Below are positions 36,414 through 46,500 of a DNA stretch of 64,000 nt, piece after piece. The notes under the pieces were generated by a model. It saw nothing but the letters and a program-made list of their open reading frames with translations. It made no database searches and was not told the DNA's origin. The position numbers and the translations under genes are program-made. Position 1 is the stretch's first letter; each line of letters opens with the position of its first letter. Origin of the DNA: Streptomyces gelaticus (GTDB taxonomy: Bacteria; Actinomycetota; Actinomycetes; Streptomycetales; Streptomycetaceae); the NCBI RefSeq assembly GCF_014649535.1, contig NZ_BMTF01000024.1:31404-95403 (forward strand), read 5' to 3'.

Positions 36414-37571
36414 TCACAGACCCATGGACTTGGCGATGATCGACTTCATGACCTCGCTGGTGCCGCCGTAGATGCGGTTGACCCGGTTGTCCGCGTACAG
36501 GCGGGCGATCGGGTACTCGTTCATGTAGCCGTAGCCGCCGTGCAGCTGGAGGCAGCGGTCGATGACGCGGTGCGCGACCTCGGTGCAGAACAGCTTCGCG
36601 GAGGCGGCCTCGGCGGCGGTCAGCTCACCGGCGTCGTGGGCCTCGATGGCGCGGTCGCAGACGGCCTCGGCCGCGTCCACCTCGGCCTGGCAGGCGGCCA
36701 GCTCGAACTTGGTGTTCTGGAAGGACGCGACGGTCTTGCCGAAGACGGTGCGCTCGCTCACGTACTGCTGGGCGAACCGGACCGCCGCCTTGGCCTGGGC
36801 GTACGCGCCGACGGCGATGCCGAGGCGCTCCTGCGGCAGGTTCTGGCCGAGGTAGGAGAAGCCCTTGTTCTCCTCGCCGAGGAGGTCCTCGACCGGCACC
36901 TTGACGTCGACGAAGGACAACTCGGCGGTGTCGGAGGTGCGCAGGCCCAGCTTGTCGAGCTTGCGGCCGACCGAGTAGCCCTCGGCCTTGGTGTCGACGA
37001 CGAGCAGCGAGATGCCGTGCCGGCGGTCGTCGGCCCTGGGCGCGTCGGTGCGGGCGCAGACGATGACCCGGTCGGCGTGGACGCCGCCGGTGATGAACGT
37101 CTTGGCGCCGTTGAGGACGTAGTGGGTGCCGTCCTCGGAGAGCTTGGCGGTGGTCTTCATGCCGGCCAGGTCGGAACCGGTGCCCGGCTCGGTCATCGCG
37201 ATGGCGTACATCGTCCTGCCGGTGACGAAGTCCGGCAGCCAGCGCTTCTTCTGCTCTTCGGTGGCGTACGCCTTGATGTACGGCAGGCAGAGCAGCACGT
37301 GCACACCGGAGCCACCGAAGTTGACGGCCGCGCGGGCGCACTCCTCGGAGATGATCGCTTCGAACTTGAAGGACTCGACCCCGGCGCCGCCGAACTCCTC
37401 CGGCACCTCGATGCCGAATATGCCCAGCTCGGCGAGCTTGTAGTAGAAGTCGCGGGGCACCTGCCCGGCCGCGAACCACTCGTCGTAGACGGGGGCGACC
37501 TCGGCCTCGATGAAGGCGCGGATGGTCTCCCGGAACGCCTCGTGGTCCTCGTTGAATACCGTACGGCGCAC
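36414..37571 (-). CDS. Acyl-CoA dehydrogenase
   Basis: GTG at 37571 has AGGAGG 6 nt upstream; 385 aa. FAD/substrate motifs: YAIAMTEPGTGSDLAGMKT, LNGAKTFITGG, and QLHGGYGYMNEYPIARLYADNRVNRIYGGTSEVM (trimmed to key region). The catalytic carboxylate would lie in the IYGGTSE segment. This is a fadE-like enzyme of ordinary length. With tesB downstream it likely works in acyl-CoA oxidation. A palindrome at 37617 may be the operator of an acyl-CoA-responsive TetR regulator encoded elsewhere. Confidence 0.93.
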   Translation of the reverse strand: MRRTVFNEDHEAFRETIRAFIEAEVAPVYDEWFAAGQVPRDFYYKLAELGIFGIEVPEEFGGAGVESFKFEAIISEECARAAVNFGGSGVHVLLCLPYIKAYATEEQKKRWLPDFVTGRTMYAIAMTEPGTGSDLAGMKTTAKLSEDGTHYVLNGAKTFITGGVHADRVIVCARTDAPRADDRRHGISLLVVDTKAEGYSVGRKLDKLGLRTSDTAELSFVDVKVPVEDLLGEENKGFSYLGQNLPQERLGIAVGAYAQAKAAVRFAQQYVSERTVFGKTVASFQNTKFELAACQAEVDAAEAVCDRAIEAHDAGELTAAEAASAKLFCTEVAHRVIDRCLQLHGGYGYMNEYPIARLYADNRVNRIYGGTSEVMKSIIAKSMGL

Positions 37572-37616
37572 GGGGTGCCTCCTTGGTCAGCTTCGGGCGA
37601 GCTTCGGCCAGCCTGG

Positions 37617-37630
37617 CTAAGCGCTTGCTC
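37617..37630. promoter_or_regulatory. TetR-type operator candidate upstream of acyl-CoA dehydrogenase
   Basis: On the minus strand this reads GAGCAAGCGCTTAG, nearly palindromic about AAGCGCTT and close to the AGCAAGnnCTTGCT sites used by actinobacterial TetR regulators of acyl-CoA genes. It is 46 nt upstream of the GTG. Confidence 0.55.
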
Positions 37631-37708
37631 AGATGTGTTTAGAAGTTACCCGGCAGTCACCGAGGCTGTCCAGGGTGATGCGCAGCACGCCCGCGCAGAC
37701 GCGCAGGA

Positions 37709-37732
37709 GCCTCCCCGGCCCACCGGGGAGGC
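37709..37732 (-). terminator. Hairpin after I36 inhibitor gene
   Basis: A perfect 10-bp stem (GCCTCCCCGG with CCGGGGAGGC) closes a 4-nt CCCA/TGGG loop; pairing can extend by five more base pairs around one bulge (GCAGG/CCTGC). It begins 18 nt past the stop of the inhibitor gene. Confidence 0.8.
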
Positions 37733-37749
37733 CCTGCGTTCCTTGTGGC

Positions 37750-38139
37750 CTACTGGGGCTTGAAGGAGCGGATCTGGTAATTCCCCTGGAGATTGCCGCC
37801 CTTTCCGGCGGGGGTGGAGCCGACCCGGGCGTTGTAGTTGGTCTGTGTGTAGTACTGGACGCGGTGGTCGGTCGCGTTCCACACGGAGCGGACGTTCTGG
37901 CCGCGCTGGATGAAGGAACAGTTGTCGGCGGTATTCGCCCGCTGCTTGTCCGACCACTGGCAACGGGTACCACCTCCGTTCCAGTCGCTGTAGATACAGA
38001 AATATCCGGGGCTGCAGCTGTAGGAAGCCCTGGCGCTCTCGACGGCGGCGTTCTCCGCCGCCGCGACCGCGACGGGTCCGGTGCCGAGTCCCAGGGCCAA
38101 GGCGATCGAGGCGACGGTGAGCGCGCTGATGCGATGCAT
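37750..38139 (-). CDS. Secreted peptidase-inhibitor-like protein (family I36)
   Basis: ATG 38139 gives 129 aa with a signal peptide (MHRISALTVASIALALGLG core, cleavage near AVAAAEN). The mature part has four cysteines in CSPGYFC..C..C, CIYSDWNGGGTRCQW being typical of the I36/SMI-like small inhibitor fold, and several NATDHRVQYYTQTNY beta strands. AAGGGG lies 8 nt upstream. I36 proteins inhibit metalloproteases outside the cell; whether this one does so is unknown. Ends RSFKPQ. Confidence 0.88.
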   Translation of the reverse strand: MHRISALTVASIALALGLGTGPVAVAAAENAAVESARASYSCSPGYFCIYSDWNGGGTRCQWSDKQRANTADNCSFIQRGQNVRSVWNATDHRVQYYTQTNYNARVGSTPAGKGGNLQGNYQIRSFKPQ

Positions 38140-38374
38140 GACGAAAACCCCTTCTCCTGACGGTGAGCAGGGCTCCGCGCCCTGGTCAGCAGCAGCGTGG
38201 CACGGCTGCGACCTGCGCAGACAGGCGGAAACAGGGGCGCTCGAAGCCCGCTTCGAAGATCGCGGCACTCCTGTGCGCACCGGCGCGAACACCTGCCGGG
38301 GTGATCGACGGCGGACGCCCCGCGTCCTCCTCCCGAACCGTGCGTCGTAGGGTGGGCTCCTCCGGGGGAGGATC

Positions 38375-38734
38375 ATGTTCGAGGGCGTACGCACCGTGAT
38401 GGTGTTCGCGGAAGACCCCGAATCGTCCGCGCGGTGGTACGGAGAGCTGCTCGGTGTCCCGGTGCGGGTCGACGTCGGTGACACGGGCGCGGTCTACGCC
38501 TGGGTCGAGACCGGTGGGGTCGAACTCGGCTTCCACCCCGCCGACGACGCGCGCAACCCGAGGGGCGGCAGCCCGGTCGTGTACTGGAGCGTGGGCGACG
38601 TGGCCGCGGTCCGGGAGCGACTGCTGGCGGCCGGCTGCGCGCACCACCGAGGCCCCCTGACGATCGAGCCGGGCCGCCGCATCGCGCAGCTCCGCGACCC
38701 GTTCGGCACGGTCATCGGCATCGAAGGCCCGTAG
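38375..38734 (+). CDS. VOC-family (glyoxalase-like) protein
   Basis: The 119-aa single VOC module begins MFEGVRTVMVFAEDPESSARWYGELLG and ends QLRDPFGTVIGIEG, the two signature half-sites of the beta-alpha-beta-beta-beta fold. GGGGGAGG is 4 nt before the ATG. Members include glyoxalase I, fosfomycin and bleomycin resistance proteins and other metal-dependent enzymes. H/E metal ligands are incomplete in the first half, so a binding protein is as likely as an enzyme. Confidence 0.85.
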   Translation: MFEGVRTVMVFAEDPESSARWYGELLGVPVRVDVGDTGAVYAWVETGGVELGFHPADDARNPRGGSPVVYWSVGDVAAVRERLLAAGCAHHRGPLTIEPGRRIAQLRDPFGTVIGIEGP

Positions 38735-38791
38735 GGCCTCTCGTCCGGGGCCCCGGCGGGCCCATCGCGCGGCTCACACGGTGGCCACCGC

Positions 38792-40252
38792 TCACCGCTG
38801 CCGCAACGCGAACCACAACTCCGTCCGTACGTCCATGTCGTCCAGGTCCGCGTCCAGCAGGGCCGCGCAGCGGGCGATGCGCTGGCGGACGGTGTTGCGG
38901 TGGATGCGCAGGGCCGTGGCCGTGCGGTCCCAGTTGCCGTGCAGGCTCAGCCAGCAGCGCAGGGTCTCCGCCAGCGGCTCGGTGAGCGGGGCGAGCAGGG
39001 CGCGGGCGTGCGCCTCGGCGTGCTCGGCGGGGACCAGGGCCGCCAGGCCGGCCGCGGTGTCGGTGCGGTGGTGGGCCAGCGGGGTGCGGGTGGCGACGGC
39101 GCGGCCCAGGGCGCGGGAGGCCTGGCCGTCGGCGAGGTCGAGGGCGGCGATGGGGGTGGGGGCGGACGCGCCGAGGGTCCAGCCCGGCTGCGGGGTGATC
39201 CGGTCGGCGCCGGGGACCAGTACCCGTACGGCGTCGCCGCCCCGGCCCGCGTCGACCAGGGCCGAACCGAGCGCGGCGCCCAGCGCCCCGGCGGTGAGCG
39301 GGTCGACCGGGCCGTCGCCGCTGCGGCGCGCGTGCACCACCGTCCACTGCTCGGCGCCGCCGAGCAGCGGCGCGACCTCCTGCGGGTCCGCACCCAGCAG
39401 CATCCGGACCAGGGCCGCGGACCGGCCGGCCGCGTCGGCGCCCTGGTGCGGGGCGGCCAGCAACGAGAGCAGGACGACCGCGACCCCGGCGATGGTGTGG
39501 TCGCCGGCCCCGCGCCGGTCCGTCGCCAGCGCCAGGACGAGCCCCTGCCCGCCGCCCAGCGCGTACGCGGACAGACGACTGTCCCGCAGGGTGTCGGTGG
39601 CGGACATCGGGGCGGGGCGCGTCCCGGCGGCGACCACCCGGCTGAGCCTGGCCAGCGCCGCCGCGACGTCGGGAGCGGGGCGGCGGCCCGAGGCGTGCAG
39701 TTCCTCGCCGTCGGCGGCGAGCAGCGCCGCCCGGCCCCCCAGCTGAGCCGCCAGCTGGTGCAGCACCGCCGGGACCGGGTCCGGCCGGGCCGCCGCCGTG
39801 GCCAGCGCCTGCTGGGCGCGGGTCACCCGGCGCAGCTCGCGGTGCCGGGCCTCGGCCATCAGCCGCCACACCGCACGGGCGATCGCCGTGAACGGGGTCT
39901 CGGGCGGCACCTCCACCAGCGGCAGGCCGTGCCGGTCGCACGCCTCGATCAGCTCCTGCGGCACCGTGTCGAAGACCGGCGTCACGCCGAACCCGAGCGC
40001 CGCCGCCCCCGCCTCCACCAGCCGGGCCACGAACGCGTCCGGGTCCTTCAGCAGCACCCCGGCGCTCAGCAGCAGCTCACCGCCGAGCAGATACGGATAC
40101 GGGTCGGCCATCTCCGAGGTGTGCACCCACAGCAGATCCGCCTCGGCCGGACCCGCGATCCGTCGCAGCCCGAGCTCCTCGTGGGCGAGCAACTCGCCGA
40201 GCGGGATCGGGGGAGTGGGCGGCGGGGGCGGCCCGCCCGGGGTTTCCGGCAT
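38792..40252 (-). CDS. PucR-family regulator
   Basis: From ATG 40252, 486 aa: an N-terminal purine-catabolism-regulator-like domain (about 15-130), a central GGDEF-like/CdaR-type region, and a C-terminal PucR HTH (about 430-480: LSLHGNWDRTATALRIHRNTVRQRIARCAALL, trimmed key residues W, RNTV, R). The start at 40252 is preferred to 40267 since the latter lies inside a palindrome (40261-40288) that is likely an operator. It is divergent from the agmatinase gene and probably controls guanidino compound or arginine-derived amine catabolism. Confidence 0.9.
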   Translation of the reverse strand: MPETPGGPPPPPTPPIPLGELLAHEELGLRRIAGPAEADLLWVHTSEMADPYPYLLGGELLLSAGVLLKDPDAFVARLVEAGAAALGFGVTPVFDTVPQELIEACDRHGLPLVEVPPETPFTAIARAVWRLMAEARHRELRRVTRAQQALATAAARPDPVPAVLHQLAAQLGGRAALLAADGEELHASGRRPAPDVAAALARLSRVVAAGTRPAPMSATDTLRDSRLSAYALGGGQGLVLALATDRRGAGDHTIAGVAVVLLSLLAAPHQGADAAGRSAALVRMLLGADPQEVAPLLGGAEQWTVVHARRSGDGPVDPLTAGALGAALGSALVDAGRGGDAVRVLVPGADRITPQPGWTLGASAPTPIAALDLADGQASRALGRAVATRTPLAHHRTDTAAGLAALVPAEHAEAHARALLAPLTEPLAETLRCWLSLHGNWDRTATALRIHRNTVRQRIARCAALLDADLDDMDVRTELWFALRQR

Positions 40253-40260
40253 GGACGATC

Positions 40261-40288
40261 CATCCATCAGGGGCTTCGATGATGGATG
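40261..40288. promoter_or_regulatory. Operator-like dyad between pucR-type gene and speB
   Basis: CATCCATCA (40261-40269) and TGATGGATG (40280-40288) form a perfect 9-bp inverted repeat with 10 bp between centres suited to a dimeric regulator. It sits just before the regulator's ATG at 40252, in the divergent promoter space shared with the agmatinase gene. A natural site for autoregulation and agmatinase control. Confidence 0.65.
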
Positions 40289-40375
40289 AAACGTACTCTT
40301 CAGCGTCGCCTGCGAGCCACCTACCGTCTTCTTCACGTAAGGCATGCGTACGCGTGACCGAGACGGAGGAAGCCC

Positions 40376-40477
40376 ATGACCCCGAACGGCGCGGCCGTAC
40401 TCGCGGTCCGGCGCGAGCGGCCGGCGGGACGCGGCGCGCAGACGGAGGAGCCGGTGAGCGAACCGGTCACCGCCTGA
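40376..40477 (+). CDS. Candidate 33-aa small protein or leader peptide
   Basis: GGAGGA lies 6 nt before ATG 40376, and the frame encodes 33 aa (MTPNGAAVLAVRRE...) with nearly every third codon position G or C. It is rich in Arg, Glu and Pro, with no membrane segment. It ends 91 nt before the agmatinase start, in the same direction, and lies downstream of the dyad. It could be a leader peptide or a small protein co-expressed with agmatinase. No homologue is known to me. Confidence 0.5.
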   Translation: MTPNGAAVLAVRRERPAGRGAQTEEPVSEPVTA

Positions 40478-40568
40478 AGGCGACCCGGCCACCACCCGAG
40501 GGCTGTCCCGCTCCCGATCGCCCCCGCACACCGAACAACGTACGAAACCCGAAGGAAAGGCACCTCAC

Positions 40569-41537
40569 ATGAGCAGCAACGAAACGCCGCGCGGCCCCGT
40601 CGACTCCTCCCGCGTCCCGCGGTACGCCGGACCCGCGACCTTCGCCCGGCTGCCCCGCCTCGACGAGGTCGGCACGACCGATGTCGCCGTCGTCGGCGTG
40701 CCCTTCGACACCGGTGTCTCCTACCGCCCCGGTGCCCGCTTCGGCGGCAACGCGATCCGTGAGGCCTCGCGCCTGCTGCGCCCGTACAACCCGGCGCAGG
40801 ACGCCTCGCCCTTCGCGCTCTCACAGGTCGCCGACGCCGGAGACATCGCCGCGAACCCCTTCAACATCAACGAGGCCGTCGAGACGATCGAGGCCGCGGC
40901 CGACGACCTGCTCGCCACCGGCGCCCGCCTGATGACGCTCGGCGGCGACCACACCATCGCGCTGCCGCTGCTGCGCTCCGTCGCCAAGAAGCACGGCCCG
41001 GTCGCCCTGCTCCACTTCGACGCGCACCTCGACACCTGGGACACCTACTTCGGCGCCGAGTACACCCACGGCACCCCGTTCCGCCGCGCCGTCGAGGAGG
41101 GCATCCTCGACACCTCCGCGCTCTCCCACGTCGGCACCCGCGGCCCGCTCTACGGCAAGCAGGACCTGGACGACGACGCGAAGATGGGCTTCGGCATCGT
41201 CACCTCCGCCGACGTCATGCGGCGCGGCGTCGACGAGGTCGCCGACCAGCTGCGCCAGCGCATCGGCGACCGCCCGCTCTACATCTCCATCGACATCGAC
41301 GTGCTGGACCCGGCGCACGCCCCCGGCACCGGCACCCCCGAGGCCGGCGGTCTGACCTCCCGCGAGCTCCTCGAAATCGTCCGCGGTCTGTCCTCCTGCA
41401 ACCTCGTCTCCGCCGACCTGGTCGAGGTCGCCCCCGCGTACGACCACGCCGAGATCACCTCCGTCGCCGCCTCCCACACGGCCTACGAGCTGACGACGGT
41501 GATGTCCCGTCAGATCGCGGAGGCCCGTACGAAGTGA
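40569..41537 (+). CDS. speB: Agmatinase/guanidino-acid ureohydrolase
   Basis: 322 aa of the arginase/agmatinase fold. Binuclear Mn ligands appear in GGDHTIALP, HFDAHLDTWD and SIDIDVLDPAHAPGTGTPEAGG. It hydrolyses agmatine or a related guanidino compound such as guanidinobutyrate to urea and an amine. AGGAAAGG is 5 nt before the ATG. The divergent PucR-type regulator is its likely controller. The specific substrate is not certain: 4-guanidinobutyrase is the main alternative. Confidence 0.93.
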   Translation: MSSNETPRGPVDSSRVPRYAGPATFARLPRLDEVGTTDVAVVGVPFDTGVSYRPGARFGGNAIREASRLLRPYNPAQDASPFALSQVADAGDIAANPFNINEAVETIEAAADDLLATGARLMTLGGDHTIALPLLRSVAKKHGPVALLHFDAHLDTWDTYFGAEYTHGTPFRRAVEEGILDTSALSHVGTRGPLYGKQDLDDDAKMGFGIVTSADVMRRGVDEVADQLRQRIGDRPLYISIDIDVLDPAHAPGTGTPEAGGLTSRELLEIVRGLSSCNLVSADLVEVAPAYDHAEITSVAASHTAYELTTVMSRQIAEARTK

Positions 41538-41667
41538 GCCCCGACCGCGACGAGCGGTTTCGGTGAACTCTCCTCGAATTACCACACGTTCTCCCTGCGC
41601 GGCCGGGTCATCCGGATCGAGGCCGACGCCGGGAAGCCGGAGTCCGACAACCCCGCGCCCGGCGTCC

Positions 41668-41871
41668 ATGACGATCCTCGCCCGCCGGGCCTGGTCCGCC
41701 TTCGACGCCCGCCACCCGAACCCGGTGTACTCGGCCCGGGGCACGGGCGGCCTCGGCCACGGCTTCCCGGCCGCCCGCGGCGCGGCGGCGGCCGACCGTA
41801 CGAGGCCGGTGCTCGCGGTCTTCGGCGACGGCGGCGCGATGTGCTCGGTCCCCGGTGGATCGTCTGCGTAG
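41668..41871 (+). pseudogene. Remnant of TPP-dependent enzyme
   Basis: The frame encodes AWSAFDARHPNPVYSARGTGGLGHGFPAA and then VLAVFGDGGAM, the C-terminal TPP-binding segment of acetolactate-synthase-like enzymes, where GDG.AM starts the diphosphate/metal motif. After GDGGAMCS homology stops and a TAG follows. About 55 of a normal 550 residues remain. Such an enzyme gene follows the agmatinase gene in other streptomycetes, so this is a deletion relic. Bases 41538-41667 may hold further decayed codons. Confidence 0.75.
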
Positions 41872-42347
41872 TGTGGGCAGAACAGCGGGAATTCGATCAA
41901 GCTGCCGTCCGCATGCGCCGGGCGGGGGACTGGGCACATGAGTACGCAGGACGACGGCGGGCGCGATATGCGCCGCAAACTGATCACCGGCGCGGCCCCC
42001 GCCAGGCTGCTCGGCATGCTGCGGCGCGAGAGTCCGCACCTCGGCGGAACGCTGATGTCCCCGGTCGGCAACGGCCGTCCGGCGGTGCTGAAGACGTTCG
42101 CGGAGAACTCGGCGCAACGCCACGGCTGTCCGTCCCCCCGACCGCTCCCGGCCGGCTGAACCGCGTGCACGGCATGCATTCCGGGCTCCGCCTCGGCGCC
42201 GGGCGGAGCGTCGGCGACGTCCCGGGCGTCACAAACCCGTCACATGACCCGTGCCTCGTACAACTTTTCGTACGTCAGGCGGTCATTCCTTTCGGGCGTG
42301 CAGGGGGTGCGCCCGCATCGGATGACTCAGGGGACGGGGAAAGCCTC
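41872..42347. other. Gene-poor stretch with uncertain small frame
   Basis: No convincing gene. A plus-strand frame from ATG 41938 to 42159 (73 aa, MSTQDDGGRDMRRKLITG...) has no ribosome site and no family I recognise; it could be part of the same decayed segment or a small protein. The final 100 bp, with TCACAAACCCGTCACATGACC and a low-GC patch at 42255-42285, likely contain the promoter of the serine hydrolase gene. Confidence 0.4.
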
Positions 42348-43319
42348 ATGACTGGATCCCACACATCCCGCCGTGCGCGCGGCGCGCTGTCCGTCGCGCT
42401 CGCCGCGGGCGTGCTCGTACCGGTGGCGCTCGCCACCGCGCCCGCCGCCGCGGCGGCTACACCGACGGTGAGCTGCACATCGGGGAAGGCGGGGCTCGCC
42501 GCCCAGCTGTCGAAGGACATCACCGCCGCGCTCAAGGGCCGGAAGTCGACGACGGCCGTGGCGCTCTACGACCGTACGACCAGGACCCACTGCACCCTGC
42601 GGGCGACCACCAAGTACGACTCCGCCAGTGTCGTGAAGGCGACCGTGCTGGCGACGCTGCTCTGGGACAACAAGAAGCACAACCGCTATCTCACCCAGCG
42701 CGAGATAAACCTCACCACCGCCATGATCACCAGGTCCGACAACAACGCGACCACCAGCCTGTGGAAGCAGCTCGGGGTGACCAAGGTCAAGGCGTTCCTC
42801 AAGGCCGCCGGGATGACGCACACCGTGCCCGGCTCCCATGGCTACTGGGGGCTGACCCAGATCACCGCCCAGGACGAGCTGCGGCTGCTGACACTGCTGA
42901 CCACCAAGAACTCCGTGCTGAGCGACAGCTCGCGCGCCTACGAGCTGGGCCTGATGCGCAAGGTCGTCTCCTCGCAGCGCTGGGGCACGCCCGCCGGAGC
43001 CCCGTCCGGGGCGACCGTCCAGGTCAAGAACGGCTGGCTGCCGCGCGCCACCCACGGCTGGCGGGTGCACAGCATCGGCGCCTTCACCGGCAAGGGGCAC
43101 GACTACGGGATCACCGTGCTCACCCAGGACAACAAGACGATGAACGACGGCATCAACACCATTCAGGCCGTCGCCCGCGCCGTGCACAAGGACCTCAACC
43201 CGGCCGTCGCCGCGAGGACGACCACGACCGTCGCTCCGCCCGCCGCCCCGCAGGAAGCGGTGCCCGCGGTGCCGGAGGCCCCGGCGGTACGCATGCTCAC
43301 CGCGACGCCGCGGTCGTAG
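42348..43319 (+). CDS. Secreted serine hydrolase (class A beta-lactamase fold)
   Basis: From ATG 42348, 323 aa with a signal peptide (GALSVALAAGVLVPVALATAPAAAAA). Catalytic motifs: S94-x-x-K97 in DSASVVKAT, S130-D131-N132 in TRSDNNATTSLW, and a KTG-box equivalent KNGWLP. This is the penicillin-binding/class A fold without an obvious Glu166 loop equivalent, so it may be a peptidase or wall-binding hydrolase and not a resistance enzyme. The last 40 residues are Pro/Ala/Val-rich and could be a surface spacer. Confidence 0.88.
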   Translation: MTGSHTSRRARGALSVALAAGVLVPVALATAPAAAAATPTVSCTSGKAGLAAQLSKDITAALKGRKSTTAVALYDRTTRTHCTLRATTKYDSASVVKATVLATLLWDNKKHNRYLTQREINLTTAMITRSDNNATTSLWKQLGVTKVKAFLKAAGMTHTVPGSHGYWGLTQITAQDELRLLTLLTTKNSVLSDSSRAYELGLMRKVVSSQRWGTPAGAPSGATVQVKNGWLPRATHGWRVHSIGAFTGKGHDYGITVLTQDNKTMNDGINTIQAVARAVHKDLNPAVAARTTTTVAPPAAPQEAVPAVPEAPAVRMLTATPRS

Positions 43320-43453
43320 GTCCTGTCGGCGGGGCCGGGCCGGACAGGCCCTGCCCCGCACCGGGGCCGCCCCGCTTCGAAGTGCTGGTGAAGTCGCCAG
43401 GACGAGTGGGCGGGGTGCACAGGGGTGACGAAGCCGGCCGCGAGCCGGACCTC

Positions 43454-43487
43454 GGCCCCTGGTCGCATGCCTCTACGACCAGGGGCC
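43454..43487 (+). terminator. Terminator after serine hydrolase gene
   Basis: A perfect 12-bp stem (GGCCCCTGGTCG with CGACCAGGGGCC) closes a 10-nt loop, followed by CGCCTTTTG. It lies 134 nt after the hydrolase stop and 81 nt before the ABC exporter start. Confidence 0.85.
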
Positions 43488-43568
43488 CGCCTTTTGTGAC
43501 AGCGGGATGAAATCCGCTGCCCATCGCGTTGGTGCCTTCCGGTAGAGCAGGTCTGACGGGAGGCACCG

Positions 43569-46500
43569 GTGACGGACGCACGGGACGTGGAGAGCGTGGC
43601 GCAGGCCCCGGGGTGGGCTCGGCGGCTGTGCGGTTACGCATGGCGCTACCGGCGCAATGTGCTGCTGGCGCTCGGTTCGTCGCTCGCCGGCATGGCGGTG
43701 ATGGCGCTCGTCCCGCTGATCACCAAGGTGATCATCGACGACGTGGTCGTCGGCCACACCCGGTCCCTCGCCGTCTGGACCGGGCTCCTCATAGCCGCCG
43801 CGGCCCTGGTGTACGTGGCCACGTACATCCGCCGGTACTACGGCGGCCGGCTCGCCCTCGACGTTCAGCACGACCTCCGTACCGAGATGTACGGAACGAT
43901 CACCCGCCTCGACGGGAAGCGGCAGGACGAGCTGTCCACCGGCCAGGTCGTCGGGCGCGCCACCAGCGACCTCCAGCTGATCCAGGGACTCCTGTTCATG
44001 CTCCCGATGACGATCGGGAACGTACTGCTCTTCCTCATCTCGCTGGCGATCATGGCGTGGCTCTCGCCGCTGCTCACCCTGATCGCGATCGCCGTCGCCC
44101 CCGCCCTCTGGTTCATCGCCCGCCACTCCCGCGCCCGGCTCTTCCCCGCCACCTGGTACGCCCAGGGGCAGGCCGCCGCCGTCGCCGGGGTCGTCGACGG
44201 GGCCGTCTCCGGGGTCCGGGTCGTCAAGGGGTTCGGGCAGGAGGAACAGGAGACCGGCAAACTGCGCGAGGTCGGGCGGAAGCTGTTCGCCGGGCGGCTG
44301 CGGACCATCCGGCTGAACGCCCGCTACACCCCCGCCCTCCAGGCCGTCCCCGCGCTCGGCCAGGTCGCGATGCTGGCCCTCGGCGGCTGGCTCGCCACCC
44401 GGGGCGAGATCACCCTCGGCACCTTCGTCGCGTTCTCCACCTACCTCGCCCAGCTCGTCGGCCCGGTCCGGATGCTCGCCATGGTCCTCACCGTCGGACA
44501 GCAGGCCAGGGCCGGTGTCGAGCGCGTACTGGAACTCATCGACACCGAGCCGACCATGAAGGACGGCACCAAGGAACTCCCGGCCGACGCCCCCGCGAGC
44601 GTCGAGTTCGAGGACGTACGGTTCGGCTACGACGAGGAGCGCCCCGTCCTCGACGGGTTCTCGCTGACCATCGAGCCCGGCGAGACCGTCGCCGTCGTCG
44701 GCGCGTCCGGCAGCGGGAAGTCCACCGTCTCGCTGCTGCTGCCCCGCTTCTACGACGTGACGCACGGCGCCGTCCTGGTCGGCGGCCACGACGTCCGCGA
44801 GCTGACCCACGAGTCCCTGCGTGCCGCCATCGGCCTCGTGCCGGAGGACAGCTTCCTGTTCTCCGACACCGTCCGCGCCAACATCGCCTACGGCCTCCCC
44901 GACGCCACCCAGGAACAGATCGAGCAGGCCGCCCGCGCCGCCCAGGCCGACCGATTCATCGCCGAGCTGCCCGAGGGCTACGACACCAAGGTGGGCGAGC
45001 ACGGACTCACCCTCTCCGGCGGCCAGCGCCAGCGCGTCGCGCTCGCCCGCGCCATCCTCACCGACCCCCGGCTGCTCCTCCTCGACGACGCCACCTCCGC
45101 CGTCGACGCCCGCGTCGAGCACGAGATCCACGAGGCGCTGCGCCAGGTGATGGCCGGGCGCACCACCCTGCTGATCGCCCACCGCCGCTCCACCCTGGGC
45201 CTCGCCGACCGGATCGCCGTCCTGGAGCACGGCCGGCTCGCCGACATCGGTACCCACGAGGAGCTGGAGCGCCGCTCCCCGCTCTACCGGCGGCTGCTCA
45301 CCGACCCGGACGAGCTGGGCGGCACCTCGCCCGGACACCAGCGGCCGGCCCCCGCCGCCGACACCACCCCCGAGGACGAGCGCGCGCTCCAGGAGGAGCT
45401 GGACGCCGAGTTCGACGCCGAGCGCGGCATCAGCCCCCACCTGTGGGTCCGCAAGGAGGAGCCGCGCGACACCGGGGCGGCCGGCATGCCCGCCACCCCC
45501 GAGCTGCTCGCCCAGGTCGCGGCGCTGCCGCCCGCCACCGACACCCCCGGCATCGACGAGGCGCGGGCCGTCCGCGCCGAGGGCTCCTACGGGCTGCGCA
45601 GGCTGCTGAGCGGCTTCGGGCTGCCGCTGCTGGTGAGCCTGGTACTGGTCGCGGCCGACGCGGGCGCCGGTCTGCTGCTGCCGGTGCTGATCCGGCACGG
45701 CATCGACCAGGGCGTCTCGCAGCTGGCGCTCGGCGCCGTCTGGGCGGCCTCCGCGCTGGCCCTCGTCGTCGTCCTCGTGCAGTGGGCCGCCCAGATCGGC
45801 GAGACCCGCATGACGGGCCGCACCGGCGAACGGGTGCTGTACGCACTGCGGTTGAAGATCTTCGCGCAGCTCCAGCGGCTCGGCCTGGACTACTACGAGC
45901 GTGAGCTGACCGGCCGGATCATGACCCGGATGACGACGGACGTGGACGCGCTGTCGACGTTCCTGCAGACCGGACTGGTCACGGCCTTCGTCTCCGTCGT
46001 CACCTTCTTCGGCATCATGGTCGCGCTGCTCGTCCTCGACGTGCAGCTGGCCCTCGTCGTCTTCGCGACACTGCCGGCCCTGGTCATCGGTACGTTCTTC
46101 TTCCGCCGCAAGAGCGTGAAGGCGTACGAGCTGGCCCGCGAACGCATCGGCGTCGTCAACGCCGACCTCCAGGAGTCCGTCTCCGGGCTGCGGATCGTGC
46201 AGGCCTTCCGCCGCGAGGCCGACGGCGCCGACCGGTTCGCGGAGCGCAGCGACCACTACCGCGAGGCCAGGGTCCGCGGCCAGTGGCTGATATCGGTCTA
46301 CTTCCCGTTCGTGCAGCTGCTGTCCTCGGTGGCCGCGGCCGCCGTCCTGATCGTCGGCGCGGGCCGGGTCGACAACGGCACGCTCACCACCGGTGCGCTG
46401 GTCGCGTACCTCCTCTACATCGACCTGTTCTTCGCCCCGGTGCAGCAGCTCTCCCAGGTCTTCGACGGCTACCAGCAGGCCACCGTCTCCCTCGGCCGCA

